Notes: generated from the letters alone by a model not told the origin. A DNA stretch of 64,000 nucleotides from Candidatus Zymogenaceae bacterium (GCA_016933535.1 JAFGAS010000081.1:22716-86715), one strand, 5' to 3'; shown: positions 18,034-27,105, counted from the stretch's first letter. Numbers and translations are program-made.

Positions 18034-18765
18034 ATGAAAGGCGTCATACTCGCCGGCGGTCTCGGCACCAGGCTCTTCCCCTTGACCAGGGTCACCAATA
18101 AGCACCTTCTGCCTATCTACAACAAGCCCATGATCTTCTATCCGATCCAGGCACTTGTCAACGCCGGGATCCAGGACATCCTGATCGTCACCGGCGGCGC
18201 CAGCGCCGGCGACTTCCTCAAGCTCCTGCGTAACGGGACTGATTTCGGACTCAAACGCCTCAACTACGCCTACCAGGAGGGGGAGGGGGGAATAGCCGAC
18301 GCCCTGGCCCTGGCCGGGCACTTTGCCGAGGGAGAAAAGATCTGCGTTATCCTTGGGGATAATATCATAGAGAAGAACATCGCGGTCCATGTGGCCGAAT
18401 TCGAAAAGCAAAAGGAAGGCGCCCGTATCCTCCTCAAGAAGGTCCCCGACCCCCAGCGGTTCGGCGTGCCGGTGTTTAACGGCAACAAGATCGTCAAGAT
18501 CGAGGAAAAGCCCAAAGACCCGAAATCGGACTTCGCCGTCATCGGCATCTACATGTACGACTCGAAGGTCTTCGATATCATCTCGGGGCTTTCGCCGTCG
18601 GACCGGGGAGAGCTGGAGATCACCGATGTAAACAATAAATATATCGAGTGGGGCAACCTCAGCTGGGGGGAGATTACCGGCTGGTGGACCGATGCGGGGA
18701 CGTTTGACTCGCTGCTTTCGGCGGGAAGCCTTGTGGCGAAAACCGGCGCCAATATGACGGATTAA
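18034..18765 (+). CDS. rmlA: Glucose-1-phosphate thymidylyltransferase (short RmlA type)
   Basis: 243 residues, shorter than the 290-residue enterobacterial RmlA but usual for the short type. The nucleotide loop is GVILAGGLGTRLFPLT at residue 2-17, followed by NKHLLPIYNKPMIFYPI; GDNIIEKNI near residue 109 and EEKPKDPKSDFAVIGIYMYD near 155 complete the active site, and GWWTDAGTFDSL near 214 is the family end motif. It makes dTDP-glucose from dTTP and glucose-1-phosphate, the first step to dTDP-L-rhamnose. AAGGGG precedes the start. rmlC, rmlB and rmlD follow. Confidence 0.93.
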   Translation: MKGVILAGGLGTRLFPLTRVTNKHLLPIYNKPMIFYPIQALVNAGIQDILIVTGGASAGDFLKLLRNGTDFGLKRLNYAYQEGEGGIADALALAGHFAEGEKICVILGDNIIEKNIAVHVAEFEKQKEGARILLKKVPDPQRFGVPVFNGNKIVKIEEKPKDPKSDFAVIGIYMYDSKVFDIISGLSPSDRGELEITDVNNKYIEWGNLSWGEITGWWTDAGTFDSLLSAGSLVAKTGANMTD

Positions 18766-18789
18766 AATCACCAAAATCAGGATGGGCTG

Positions 18790-19245
18790 ATGATAGAAGG
18801 GGTCAAAATCAAGGAACTGAAGGTCATCCCCGACGAGCGGGGCAGGCTTATGGAGATACTGCGCTCCGACGACGAGGGCTTTGGCGGGTTTGGGCAGGTC
18901 TATATGACCAGCGCGTATCCGGGGGTCGTCAAAGGATGGCATTACCACAAGATACAGACAGACAACATGGCGGTCGTCTCCGGGATGATGAAGCTGGTCC
19001 TCTATGACGGGCGGGAAAAAAGCCCCACAAAGGGTGAGGTCATGGAGATCTTTTTCGGGGAGCACCGCCCGTGCCTCGTGACGATTCCTCCTATGATCTT
19101 CCACGGGTTCAAATGCGTCTCCGATAAGGAGGCAATCGTCATAAACGTCCCCACGGAGGTCTATAACCGCCGGGAGCCCGACGAATATCGGGTCCACCCC
19201 CATGACAACGATATCCCCTATCAGTGGGAGCGAAAAGACGGTTAG
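18790..19245 (+). CDS. rmlC: dTDP-4-dehydrorhamnose 3,5-epimerase-like cupin protein
   Basis: 151 residues, shorter than standard RmlC (about 180). The RmlC cupin core is seen: DERGRLMEILR (residues 15-25), GVVKGWHYHKIQTDNM with the catalytic-region His residues near 58-60, and IPPMIFHGFKCVSDKEA near 100. It would epimerise dTDP-4-keto-6-deoxyglucose at C3 and C5. Because it is short it could instead be a single-carbon epimerase or isomerase, but its place between rmlA and rmlB supports RmlC. Confidence 0.85.
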   Translation: MIEGVKIKELKVIPDERGRLMEILRSDDEGFGGFGQVYMTSAYPGVVKGWHYHKIQTDNMAVVSGMMKLVLYDGREKSPTKGEVMEIFFGEHRPCLVTIPPMIFHGFKCVSDKEAIVINVPTEVYNRREPDEYRVHPHDNDIPYQWERKDG

Positions 19246-19248
19246 ACC

Positions 19249-19274
19249 CCCCAAAAATACGGATATTTTTGGGG
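19249..19274 (+). repeat. Hairpin after rmlC
   Basis: A perfect 11-bp stem (CCCCAAAAATA facing TATTTTTGGGG) with loop CGGA, four bases after the stop. No T-run follows; resembles the hairpin at 17309-17332 in position and lack of tail. Confidence 0.6.
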
Positions 19275-19499
19275 ACCCCGTCAGCAGAGAGAAGGAGGAG
19301 GTCCTTTACTCCTATACAGCCGGCCGTCGACTATATTATTGTCTATTGTCGGCCGGGGTCATGGGACAGATGGCACACACAGTGGCATATCACCGCGAGA
19401 TTCCCTTCGGGAGTTTTCTATGATCGCCTCATCCCGGGTTTTTAATACGGATACAATGTGCCCGGGTAATCATATGAACCGATTTTGCGAGATCACGTA

Positions 19500-20510
19500 A
19501 TGAAGCTTCTGGTTACCGGAGGAGCCGGATTTATCGGCTCCAATTTCATTCTCTATCTCCTCCAAAAGGACGCCGACGTTACCATCGTCAACCTGGACGT
19601 CCTCACGTATGCCGGGAATCTCGAAAATCTCACGGCGGTTGAGAGCGACCCGCGTTATACCTTTGTCAAGGGTGACATAGCCGACGCCGAGATTGTCGGC
19701 AGGGTAATGGGCGGGGGGATCCAGGCGGTCGTCAACTTCGCCGCCGAGTCCCACGTGGATCGCTCGATCATGGACCCGGACGCCTTTATCAGGACGAACA
19801 TCCTGGGCGCCAACGTCCTGCTTACGGCCGCGCGTGATCACAAGGTAGAGCGGTTCATCCAGATATCCACCGACGAGGTCTACGGCTCCCTCGGCCCAAC
19901 GGGGCTCTTCACCGAAGATTCTCCGCTTGATCCAACAAGCCCCTATTCTGCCAGCAAGACGGCGGCCGACCTCCTGGCCCTGGCCTACCATAAAACCTTC
20001 GGGCTGCCCGTTATGGTCACCCGCTGCTCGAATAACTACGGACCGTATCAGTTTCCCGAAAAGCTCATCCCCCTGTTTGTCACCAATGCCATACAAGACA
20101 AGGGCCTGCCCATATACGGCGACGGTAAAAATATCCGTGACTGGATATACGTCCAGGATCATTCCCGCGCCATCGAGACGGTGCTCAAAAAAGGAAAGCC
20201 GGGAGAGGTCTACAACGTGGGCGGCAGCAACGAACGGACGAATATAGAGATTACCGACTATATCCTGAAGGAGCTGGGCAAACCCGATTCCCTGAAACGG
20301 TACGTCACCGACCGTCCCGGGCACGACCGGCGCTACGCCATCGACTCCACGAAGATCAAGCGGGAACTCGGCTGGGCGCCGGCCTTCTCGTTCGAGCAGG
20401 CCATGGCCGAGACGGTCGCCTGGTACGCGAATAACCGTCCCTGGTGGGAGGCCATCAAGAGCGGCCGGTATCAGGATTACTACCTCAAACACTACGGGAA
20501 ACTGGAGTAA
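19500..20510 (+). CDS. rmlB: dTDP-glucose 4,6-dehydratase
   Basis: 336 residues from the ATG at 19500; an in-frame TTG at 19485 adds five unconserved residues. NAD-binding loop GGAGFIGSNF at residues 7-16, FAAESHVDRSI near 81, the catalytic STDEVYG near 122 and YSASKTAADLL with Tyr/Lys near 148-152, then RCSNNYGPYQFPEKLIPL. It converts dTDP-glucose to dTDP-4-keto-6-deoxyglucose. It ends 6 bases before rmlD. Confidence 0.97.
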   Translation: MKLLVTGGAGFIGSNFILYLLQKDADVTIVNLDVLTYAGNLENLTAVESDPRYTFVKGDIADAEIVGRVMGGGIQAVVNFAAESHVDRSIMDPDAFIRTNILGANVLLTAARDHKVERFIQISTDEVYGSLGPTGLFTEDSPLDPTSPYSASKTAADLLALAYHKTFGLPVMVTRCSNNYGPYQFPEKLIPLFVTNAIQDKGLPIYGDGKNIRDWIYVQDHSRAIETVLKKGKPGEVYNVGGSNERTNIEITDYILKELGKPDSLKRYVTDRPGHDRRYAIDSTKIKRELGWAPAFSFEQAMAETVAWYANNRPWWEAIKSGRYQDYYLKHYGKLE

Positions 20511-20516
20511 CAACGC

Positions 20517-21380
20517 GTGAATATCCTCGTCCTCGGCGGCCGGGGGATGCTTGGCCGTGACCTGGTGACGGTTCTTTCGGGACGGTCCGAACGACACCGA
20601 GTGACCGCGTGGGATATCGAGGATGTCGACATTATCGACAAATACACCGTTGACCGCGCCCTGGGGCGCGATTCTTTTGATGTGGTTGTCAACTGCGCGG
20701 CCTATACGGCCGTCGACAAGGCCGAACAGGACAAGGAAACGGCGCTGGCCGTCAACGCGAGGGGCGCCCGAAACGTCGCTGCGGCGGCCCGAGCCGCGGG
20801 CAGCCGTAACGTTTTGCTTTCCACCGACTACGTCTTTGACGGTTCAAAGCAGGGAGCGTATCGGGAAGGCGACGAGCCGTGTCCCGCCAACTACTACGGG
20901 TATACGAAGCTGATGGGCGAACGCCTGACGGGCGAGGTCGATCCGGATTGTCTGATCATCCGCACCCAGTGGCTCTACGGCGCGGCCGGGAAGAACTTCG
21001 TCGAGACGATGCTGAAGCTTGCCGAAACCAATAAGACGCTTTCGGTGGTGGATGATCAGCAGGGCAGCCCCACGTGGACCGCCGATCTTGCCCGGGCGAT
21101 CGCGCTTCTCGTAGAGGGGCGGTGCCGGGGGATCTATCACGTCAGCAACGCGGGGTGTACCACTTGGTGCGGTTTTGCACGGAAAATCTTCGAGACGGCG
21201 CAAAAGGAGATAGAGGTCGTACCGATTACGACCGAACAGTTTAACGCCCCGGCCAGAAGGCCGGCGAACTCCGTTTTTGACATGACCAGGCTCCTGGAAG
21301 ATACCGGATGCGCGCCCCCACACTGGACGGAGGCGCTGGGGCAGTACTTGACGATGAGAGGGAGAAAGGACGCCCGATAG
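20517..21380 (+). CDS. rmlD: dTDP-4-dehydrorhamnose reductase
   Basis: 287 residues from a GTG start 6 bases after rmlB. Nucleotide loop LGGRGMLGRDL at residues 5-15; NCAAYTAVDKAEQD near 62; STDYVFDG near 100 and YYGYTKLMGE with catalytic Tyr/Lys near 124-128. It reduces the 4-keto group to give dTDP-L-rhamnose, completing the pathway. Confidence 0.96.
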   Translation: MNILVLGGRGMLGRDLVTVLSGRSERHRVTAWDIEDVDIIDKYTVDRALGRDSFDVVVNCAAYTAVDKAEQDKETALAVNARGARNVAAAARAAGSRNVLLSTDYVFDGSKQGAYREGDEPCPANYYGYTKLMGERLTGEVDPDCLIIRTQWLYGAAGKNFVETMLKLAETNKTLSVVDDQQGSPTWTADLARAIALLVEGRCRGIYHVSNAGCTTWCGFARKIFETAQKEIEVVPITTEQFNAPARRPANSVFDMTRLLEDTGCAPPHWTEALGQYLTMRGRKDAR

Positions 21381-21405
21381 GAACAACGGTGGACGGTTTT
21401 TATCT

Positions 21406-22131
21406 ATGATAAAAGAAGAGAACGAAGTCCGGAAAAGCCGAGTCCGGGAATTTACCGAATCGCTGGTGTTGGCCCTCATGATGGCCTTCATCGTGATGAC
21501 CTTTATCGTCCAGTCTTTCGAGATACCGTCCGGGTCTATGATCCCCACGCTTCTTCTGGGCGACCGGATTCTCGTTAATAAATTTATCTTTGGGACGAGA
21601 GTACCCTTTACCGGCATCAAGCTGCTGCCCCTGAGGGAGCCGGCACGGGGTGAAATCATTGTTTTTTTGCCCCCGCGGGATTTTGAGTCTCCATTAGGCC
21701 GGGGTTTTCACCTCATCAAGAGGGTTATCGGCCTGCCCGGGGATACCATAGAGATCGTCGATAAGCGCCTCTATGTAAACGGGGCACAATTTCCCGTACC
21801 CAACGCCCACTGGGACGATCCGGCAGTTATCGACCGCTGGACATCGGTACGGGACAACTTTGGTCCCATCGTCGTCCCGCCGGACTTCTATTTTATGATG
21901 GGAGATAATAGGGACAACAGCTACGACTCCCGATTCTGGGGATTTGTCCCTGAAGAAGACCTTACGGGAAAACCCATAATGATCTATTGGTCCTGGGATA
22001 TCACCAGTACATCTGTCCTGGGGCGAGTCCGTTCCATCCGCTGGGAGAGAATTGGGGACGTCTTCCATAAAAACGGTGAGATCGGTCGGGCAACCATTAA
22101 CCGAGTCATATCAGGCAGGAAAATTCCATGA
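21406..22131 (+). CDS. lepB: Signal peptidase I, copy 1
   Basis: 241 residues. One N-terminal membrane helix (about residues 18-38), then the catalytic Ser44 in EIPSGSM, and the catalytic Lys in HLIKRVIGLPGDTIE (about 106). The box GDNRDNSYDSRFWGFV near 167 is complete. It cleaves signal peptides of exported proteins at the outer face of the inner membrane. Copy 2 starts within its stop codon (ATGA), so the two are translationally coupled. Confidence 0.96.
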   Translation: MIKEENEVRKSRVREFTESLVLALMMAFIVMTFIVQSFEIPSGSMIPTLLLGDRILVNKFIFGTRVPFTGIKLLPLREPARGEIIVFLPPRDFESPLGRGFHLIKRVIGLPGDTIEIVDKRLYVNGAQFPVPNAHWDDPAVIDRWTSVRDNFGPIVVPPDFYFMMGDNRDNSYDSRFWGFVPEEDLTGKPIMIYWSWDITSTSVLGRVRSIRWERIGDVFHKNGEIGRATINRVISGRKIP

Positions 22132-22784
22132 GAAAAGATAAAGAACGACGCGCCAGACCCAACGCAACCCGTGAATATGTAGAGGCAATCATCTTTGCAT
22201 TGATCCTCGCGCTAATTATCAAGACCTTCTTTATTCAGGCCTTCAAGATTCCGTCCGGATCGATGATCCCGACGCTGCTGAAGGGCGATCAGATCCTCGT
22301 CAATAAATTCATCTATGGAACGCGGATACCCCTGTCGGACGTGAAGGTCCTGGAAGTCCGCGAGCCGCGGCGGGGGGATATTGTCGTCTTCGAGTACCCC
22401 GAAGATAGAGGCGTTCACTATATCAAGCGGCTTATCGGACTTCCCGGCGATACGATCGAGGTCGTCAACAAGGCCGTCTTCGTAAACGGAGAAGTATTTG
22501 ACGTGGCCGGGGCCCAATACGAGGACAACGAGATTCTCCCTTCGGCTATTTCCGTCAGGGATAACTTCGGGCCGCTGGTCATACCCCCCCATTCTTACTT
22601 TATGATGGGCGACAACCGGGACAACAGCAGGGATTCCCGCTTCTGGGGATTCGTCGATAACGCCGAGCTCGTCGGCAACGCCGTGATCATTTACTGGTCG
22701 TGGGACATCTCTTCCGGGGGGCTGGCGGAACGGGCCAAGAACATACGCTGGGGGAGGCTCGGTATGTTATTGTTCAATAAATAA
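22128..22784 (+). CDS. lepB: Signal peptidase I, copy 2
   Basis: 218 residues. N-terminal membrane helix, then catalytic Ser in FKIPSGSMIPTLLKGD and catalytic Lys in VHYIKRLIGLPGDTIE, with the full GDNRDNSRDSRFWGFV box. It is very like copy 1, indicating tandem duplication, and keeps both catalytic residues. It overlaps copy 1 by 4 bases. Confidence 0.96.
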   Translation: MRKDKERRARPNATREYVEAIIFALILALIIKTFFIQAFKIPSGSMIPTLLKGDQILVNKFIYGTRIPLSDVKVLEVREPRRGDIVVFEYPEDRGVHYIKRLIGLPGDTIEVVNKAVFVNGEVFDVAGAQYEDNEILPSAISVRDNFGPLVIPPHSYFMMGDNRDNSRDSRFWGFVDNAELVGNAVIIYWSWDISSGGLAERAKNIRWGRLGMLLFNK

Positions 22785-22792
22785 GGGCGTTG

Positions 22793-23347
22793 ATGAAGAA
22801 ACACGTCCCATTCATCGTCCTGGTCTCGGTCCTTGCCCTCATTTCTCTGATCTATCCGGTGTTCTTTACCACGGTGAAGATGGAACCGCCCTCGATGGAG
22901 CCGGCAATAGACGCGGGTGACTACCTGCTGGTGCGGCGGGGCGCCTACGGCTTGAGGCTGCCTTTCGTGGGGGAGGTCGTGAGTTGCGGGCGGCCCGCCC
23001 GGGGTGATATCGTCCTGATCGAGAAGAAACGGGACAACGGGCAGGGAACGGGCGCGGATATCTTCACGGTGCTCAGGGTCGTGGGGCTTTGCGGGGAGGT
23101 GGTCTCGATCACCGATAAGCGGGTCTGGATAGACGGGGAGCCGCTTTCCGAGGGGTACGTGACGTTTTCCGACGACCGGGTTTATCCCGATGGATTGTCG
23201 GCCAGGGACAATATGGCCGCCGTCGTCGTGCCGGACGACGCCTTTTTCGTGATGGGAGACCGGCGGGACATCACGACCGACAGCCGCTTTTTCGGGACCG
23301 TGACTCGGGACGAGATCATCGGAAAGGTGATGCTGGTCTGGTGGTAG
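22793..23347 (+). CDS. Signal peptidase I-like protein lacking the catalytic lysine
   Basis: 184 residues from the ATG at 22793, eight bases after copy 2. The helix and Ser34 (EPPSMEP) are kept. At the position of the catalytic lysine the motif reads FTVLRVVGLCGE, so Leu94 replaces Lys (codon CTC) and Pro-Gly becomes Cys-Gly. The later box is also altered to MGDRRDITTDSRFFG. The Ser/Lys dyad mechanism needs the Lys as base, so this copy is probably inactive or works differently. Possible roles are a substrate-binding partner or a specialised peptidase. Confidence 0.85.
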   Translation: MKKHVPFIVLVSVLALISLIYPVFFTTVKMEPPSMEPAIDAGDYLLVRRGAYGLRLPFVGEVVSCGRPARGDIVLIEKKRDNGQGTGADIFTVLRVVGLCGEVVSITDKRVWIDGEPLSEGYVTFSDDRVYPDGLSARDNMAAVVVPDDAFFVMGDRRDITTDSRFFGTVTRDEIIGKVMLVWW

Positions 23348-23550
23348 GAGCGGGGCAATCCCGCCAAAGGAAAAACCCTGTCCCGATGATTATTATTCCG
23401 TCCTTGTATCCGGCCTCCTCCGAATATTTCGGTTCTTTATAAAGATGATAGGAATCAAGGGGACACCATACCGAGTTACCATTCCGATACGTCTAAACGG
23501 TAGATTTTCTATCTAGGTACAGTGTCCCATTAGTTCATCCACCGTCTTCT

Positions 23551-25014
23551 TCAGTCCTGCGAGTGTGGGCGTCCGACGTGGTGAAGCGGCCTGATGGGTT
23601 GCGGTGCGGACGATCGGTCAACGGCTGTGAAAGCATATCGAACGATTCCCCTGATCGTAACTATTTCCAGCCTCTTTACAAAGGATCTTATTTGAAGCGC
23701 GACCAGTGCCCGGGAGTACAAAAGCCGACGGAACCATCGAGAGAACATACCTATGACACCGGGTTGCCTCCGCCGTGACGGGCGGTCATCGAGCGCTGCC
23801 TCAAGACAGGTCCTGAGTAGCGCGAAGTTCCGTTGCTCGCGCGGTCGCGACCATACCTGGGCGGCCCAGCGACGATACCATCGTGGAAGGTCGAAGGGAA
23901 CGATTGGAAATAGGCCCATCGGAGAAGACAGGAATCGCCGACGGATAACGGTCTGGGCGAACAGGAAGAAGTGGAGGATCGGATCGTACGGCCAGTGGCT
24001 AGACCGTAGCTCGTCGGAAATCGAGGCAAAGTCGATAAGGGCCGAGCCTCCATTGCCATTGACGAGGACATTCCATTGGGCGATGTCATTGTGGTAGAGA
24101 CCGACCCGTTCCAGGTCATATAGACGTTCCAGCACGTCGCGCAGCACCAGCGCGGAATTATAGTCTATTCCCTGCAATACAGCCGTCGTGAGAAGGATTC
24201 CGGGAAGGCGTTCCATTACCAGGACGCCGTCACTACCGCCAATATGGTACGCGACGAGGCGGGGTATGGATTTGCCCTCGATCGGCGGGTCCGATAGAAA
24301 CGAGACTTCACTCTCCATTTCACGACGATCGCCCTGAGCCGGCGAACCGCAGAAGCAGTAATTCTTCACAATTTTATCGGTACAAAAGAAATAGCGCCGC
24401 GTACCCTGACGAAATCCTCCTGTTATTTCGCTGGAATAGGGTGCCCAGGAATCAAAGGCGCCCATATGGCCGTTTGCATACCAGTATTGGTTGCTGCAAA
24501 ACAGGAGGACTCGGCGTCCCGGGCCACCATCGTCGTCGTGTTCGGAGACGGCATGGAGGAACGCAAATTTCTGTCGAAGTCGCCGCAGGTCGTCGGGCAG
24601 GATGTCCCGCCTTTCGGCGGCCCGGTCGTCCCATACGGTCTCAAACAGAACGGCGCCAACCCCGCCGGCACAGGCACCCGCGGCGTCCAAAAGGGCCGTA
24701 CCGTCGGGCTTATCTCCGGTATGCCGCGGGATGGTATAGACCAGCAGGTCGTAATGATCCGACCCGGCTTGGGCGGGGGTGGGATCCGGGACAAAAAAGG
24801 AGATAAAACGTTCCGGGTCGCCGTCCAAGCTCAGGACGTTCAACGGACGCCGCAGGTGTCCCGAGAGGGCCGCATAAACGGCCAGGACGGCGGGGAGCCT
24901 TGAGATTATCGGGTACAGGTTCTTGCCCGGTTTGAGCGCTGCGGAATTAAAAGGTGCTTTCCCGAACGGCGCCTGAGAGATAGCGGTTGCCGGGTTATAA
25001 CGGTAGTCGGTCAT
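23551..25014 (-). CDS. WbdD-like O-antigen kinase with degenerate methyltransferase-like N-terminus
   Basis: 487 residues. Residues 190-345 form a small protein-kinase-like fold: VMERLPGILL (hinge region), the catalytic loop LYHNDIAQWNVLV (about 309-321; His-x-Asp with Asn five on) and metal loop IDFASI (about 328-333, in place of DFG). The block SNQYWYANGHMGAFDSW before it and the order of parts recall WbdD-type kinases that cap O-antigen chains. WbdD has an N-terminal SAM methyltransferase; here residues 1-180 occupy that place but show no glycine-rich SAM loop. The C-terminal 90 residues are basic. Predicted role: phosphorylating a polysaccharide end. The family assignment is inference. 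Confidence 0.6.
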   Translation of the reverse strand: MTDYRYNPATAISQAPFGKAPFNSAALKPGKNLYPIISRLPAVLAVYAALSGHLRRPLNVLSLDGDPERFISFFVPDPTPAQAGSDHYDLLVYTIPRHTGDKPDGTALLDAAGACAGGVGAVLFETVWDDRAAERRDILPDDLRRLRQKFAFLHAVSEHDDDGGPGRRVLLFCSNQYWYANGHMGAFDSWAPYSSEITGGFRQGTRRYFFCTDKIVKNYCFCGSPAQGDRREMESEVSFLSDPPIEGKSIPRLVAYHIGGSDGVLVMERLPGILLTTAVLQGIDYNSALVLRDVLERLYDLERVGLYHNDIAQWNVLVNGNGGSALIDFASISDELRSSHWPYDPILHFFLFAQTVIRRRFLSSPMGLFPIVPFDLPRWYRRWAAQVWSRPREQRNFALLRTCLEAALDDRPSRRRQPGVIGMFSRWFRRLLYSRALVALQIRSFVKRLEIVTIRGIVRYAFTAVDRSSAPQPIRPLHHVGRPHSQD

Positions 25015-25481
25015 GCGATATCCAGTGTTGTCTTGGGTCGAGTCAATTTCCCGGCCCGGTATAAGAAGCCCGGCCAGGATTTCCCAAAAGACGGGCGGTC
25101 GTGTCGACGGCCGTCGTTATCGTGGAGTTAGACTAAATGAGCATACGTAAAAAGAGACCGGCGTGGGTGTTCATAATAGTCCATAAGAATTTATTGGTCA
25201 AGAAGAAAGTGGCCTTCACCCATAGCAGAACCCCCTGACGGGCGTAATTGTCAGGTAAAAAGCTCCAAAGAATCTGATCCCTTCTGCCGTACACCGTCAT
25301 CACAGTGAACCGAATCGATCGATCCCCGATTCGCATGCTCCTCTTTTTCATTGACACCGTCGGGCCAACCTGTTACACAATCAATAAGGGCAGGGGCGTC
25401 GGTCGATGCGATTTCACAGCCTTTCATCCTCGCTTTTTTCGTTGCCCGCCCGGAACCGATAAATACCGCAAGGAGTTTCCC
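25015..25481. other. Intergenic stretch, no gene seen
   Basis: About 470 bases between the divergent WbdD-like and Fe-S protein genes. Some frames stay open but none has a ribosome site or coding look. Promoters for both genes are expected here; I could not pick a convincing one. Confidence 0.4.
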
Positions 25482-26492
25482 ATGCCGATACCCGATCAAC
25501 TGAAGGACTACGCCGCCCGGCTCGGATTTCCCACCTCCGAGACAATGGGGGCGATCTTCTCGATCCTTTTTGCCGACGAGGCAGCGCTGGCGCTTGCCGC
25601 CGCCATGCCCGGGACGGCCGCGGAATTGGCACAAAAGACCGGCATTGCCCAGGCCCGCGTCGAGGCGATCCTCACGGACCTCACCCACAAGGGGGTCGTC
25701 AACCATGTCATCAGGAAGGGGAGCTACCGGCTCTTTCCCGCAATGATCGAGCTTCGGGACGCCACCGTCACGGTAAACGAGCACCCCCGGGAGCTTATCG
25801 GGCTCTGGGAGACGCTCGTCCGAAAGGAGATGCCGGCGCTCATCGGAGCTTTCAAGGATCTCAAGGTTCCGCCTATGCTCCGGGCAGTGCCCATCGAGGA
25901 GACGGTCCAGCCCCGGGGGGCGGTGATGGACGTCGATTCGGCCCGGCGGCTGTTTGTCGAGGCCGCACTGATCACGGCTGCACCGTGTCCCTGCCGAGCC
26001 CAGGCAAAAGCCGTGGGAAGATCGCCGGACTGTCCGGCCCCCGAAAGCTCGGTCTGCATGCAGACCAACGGGTTTGCCGAGGCGATGATCGACCGGGGGA
26101 TCGGCGAGCGGCTCACCAATGCCGAGGCGCTCAAGCGCATTGGGGACGCCGAGGACGCGGGGCTGGTGCACCTGGTGCGCAACAACATCAAAGAAGATAT
26201 GTTCATGTGCAACTGCTGCTCGTGCTGTTGTACGGGGCTTTTCATGATCAACGAGCTGGGTTACCGGGACGCCTACGCCCGCTCGCGGTTCGTGGTGAAA
26301 TACGACGAGGAGTCGTGCACCGGCTGCGGGTTGTGTGAAGATCGCTGCCAGCTTCATGCGATCACGATGGAAGAGCGCGCCGTCGTGGATACAGACAAAT
26401 GCTTTGGGTGCGGCAACTGCGCCCTGGTCTGTCCGTCGGGGGCGTTGTCGCTCGTGGAGGCGCGCCCGGTCGAATCGATCAGGAGGACGTGA
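25482..26492 (+). CDS. Winged-helix / cysteine-rich 2[4Fe-4S] ferredoxin-type protein
   Basis: 336 residues; the ATG at 25482 has AAGGAG 6 bases upstream. Residues 40-90 look like a winged helix (GTAAELAQKTGIAQARVEA, LTHKGVVNHV). A Cys cluster APCPCRAQA..C..C follows near 168-190, then the CNCCSCCC run near 244, and two ferredoxin motifs near 277-325 (CTGCGLCEDRC, CFGCGNCALVCP). It shares its Cys layout with the protein at 14884-15705, which lacks the winged helix. It may bind DNA or an acyl-CoA partner in response to redox state; unknown. Confidence 0.8.
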   Translation: MPIPDQLKDYAARLGFPTSETMGAIFSILFADEAALALAAAMPGTAAELAQKTGIAQARVEAILTDLTHKGVVNHVIRKGSYRLFPAMIELRDATVTVNEHPRELIGLWETLVRKEMPALIGAFKDLKVPPMLRAVPIEETVQPRGAVMDVDSARRLFVEAALITAAPCPCRAQAKAVGRSPDCPAPESSVCMQTNGFAEAMIDRGIGERLTNAEALKRIGDAEDAGLVHLVRNNIKEDMFMCNCCSCCCTGLFMINELGYRDAYARSRFVVKYDEESCTGCGLCEDRCQLHAITMEERAVVDTDKCFGCGNCALVCPSGALSLVEARPVESIRRT

Positions 26493-26635
26493 GGCCGTCT
26501 TGCCGGCGGCGATGACCTGTTATTTCGGGCCGGATTGGCCCGCCGGCCGCCCAGAGGCGACATACTCATGGACCGTCTTCGGCAAACAGGGGGGGTAAAT
26601 TTTTCGAATTACCACGGACGGGATCGAAAAATCCG

Positions 26636-26664
26636 TTGACATCCGGCGCGGAAAATGGTAATTG
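26636..26664 (+). promoter_or_regulatory. Possible promoter
   Basis: A perfect TTGACA (26636-26641) is followed after 17 bases by TAATTG (26659-26664), a poor -10. It is 32 bases before the ATG at 26696. Confidence 0.4.
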
Positions 26665-26695
26665 TAAAAAATGGTATTATAAAGAGGAGTCCGAT

Positions 26696-27073
26696 ATGGG
26701 CGGTTTCATGAGATCCGTCAGCGACCGGCGGGGCAAAAGCAGACTCGGGATGCTCCTTATCGTTGCTGTTGTGGCGGCCGTCATCTATGCCGTAATTCAG
26801 TTTGTCCCTCCTATCTCCGATTACCTCAAGATGAAGAACATTGCCTATGACGTTATGAACTCGATCGGCGATAAGGGAGACAATCAGATACTGGATCGGC
26901 TTTTCAATATGACTAAGAAGGCCGGCATCGAGATTACTCCCGAAAACGTCGTAATCGAGCGGGAAGAATCGAGGCCGGTCGTACTCGTGATCGACTATTC
27001 GAAAACGGTAGTCCTGATCAAGGATAAGCTTGAAAAGACCCTCAATTTTCATATTGAGGAGACGGCACGATAG
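26696..27073 (+). CDS. Hypothetical single-span membrane protein
   Basis: 125 residues from the ATG at 26696, which has GAGGAG at 6 bases; a longer frame from a TTG runs over the promoter. One membrane helix (about residues 19-40) follows a basic N-terminus, then a charged, mostly helical periplasmic part ending in a short beta-rich stretch (VIEREESRPVVLVIDYSKTV). This layout recalls DUF4845-type proteins, but I am not sure. A terminator follows, so it is probably transcribed alone. Confidence 0.55.
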   Translation: MGGFMRSVSDRRGKSRLGMLLIVAVVAAVIYAVIQFVPPISDYLKMKNIAYDVMNSIGDKGDNQILDRLFNMTKKAGIEITPENVVIEREESRPVVLVIDYSKTVVLIKDKLEKTLNFHIEETAR

Positions 27074-27105
27074 AATCCCATCGTTTTCCTACCACGTTAA
27101 AACCG

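Noticed and set aside
17971..19254. 427-codon minus-strand frame opposite rmlA and rmlC
   Set aside because: Both plus-strand genes have complete family motifs; this is a shadow.
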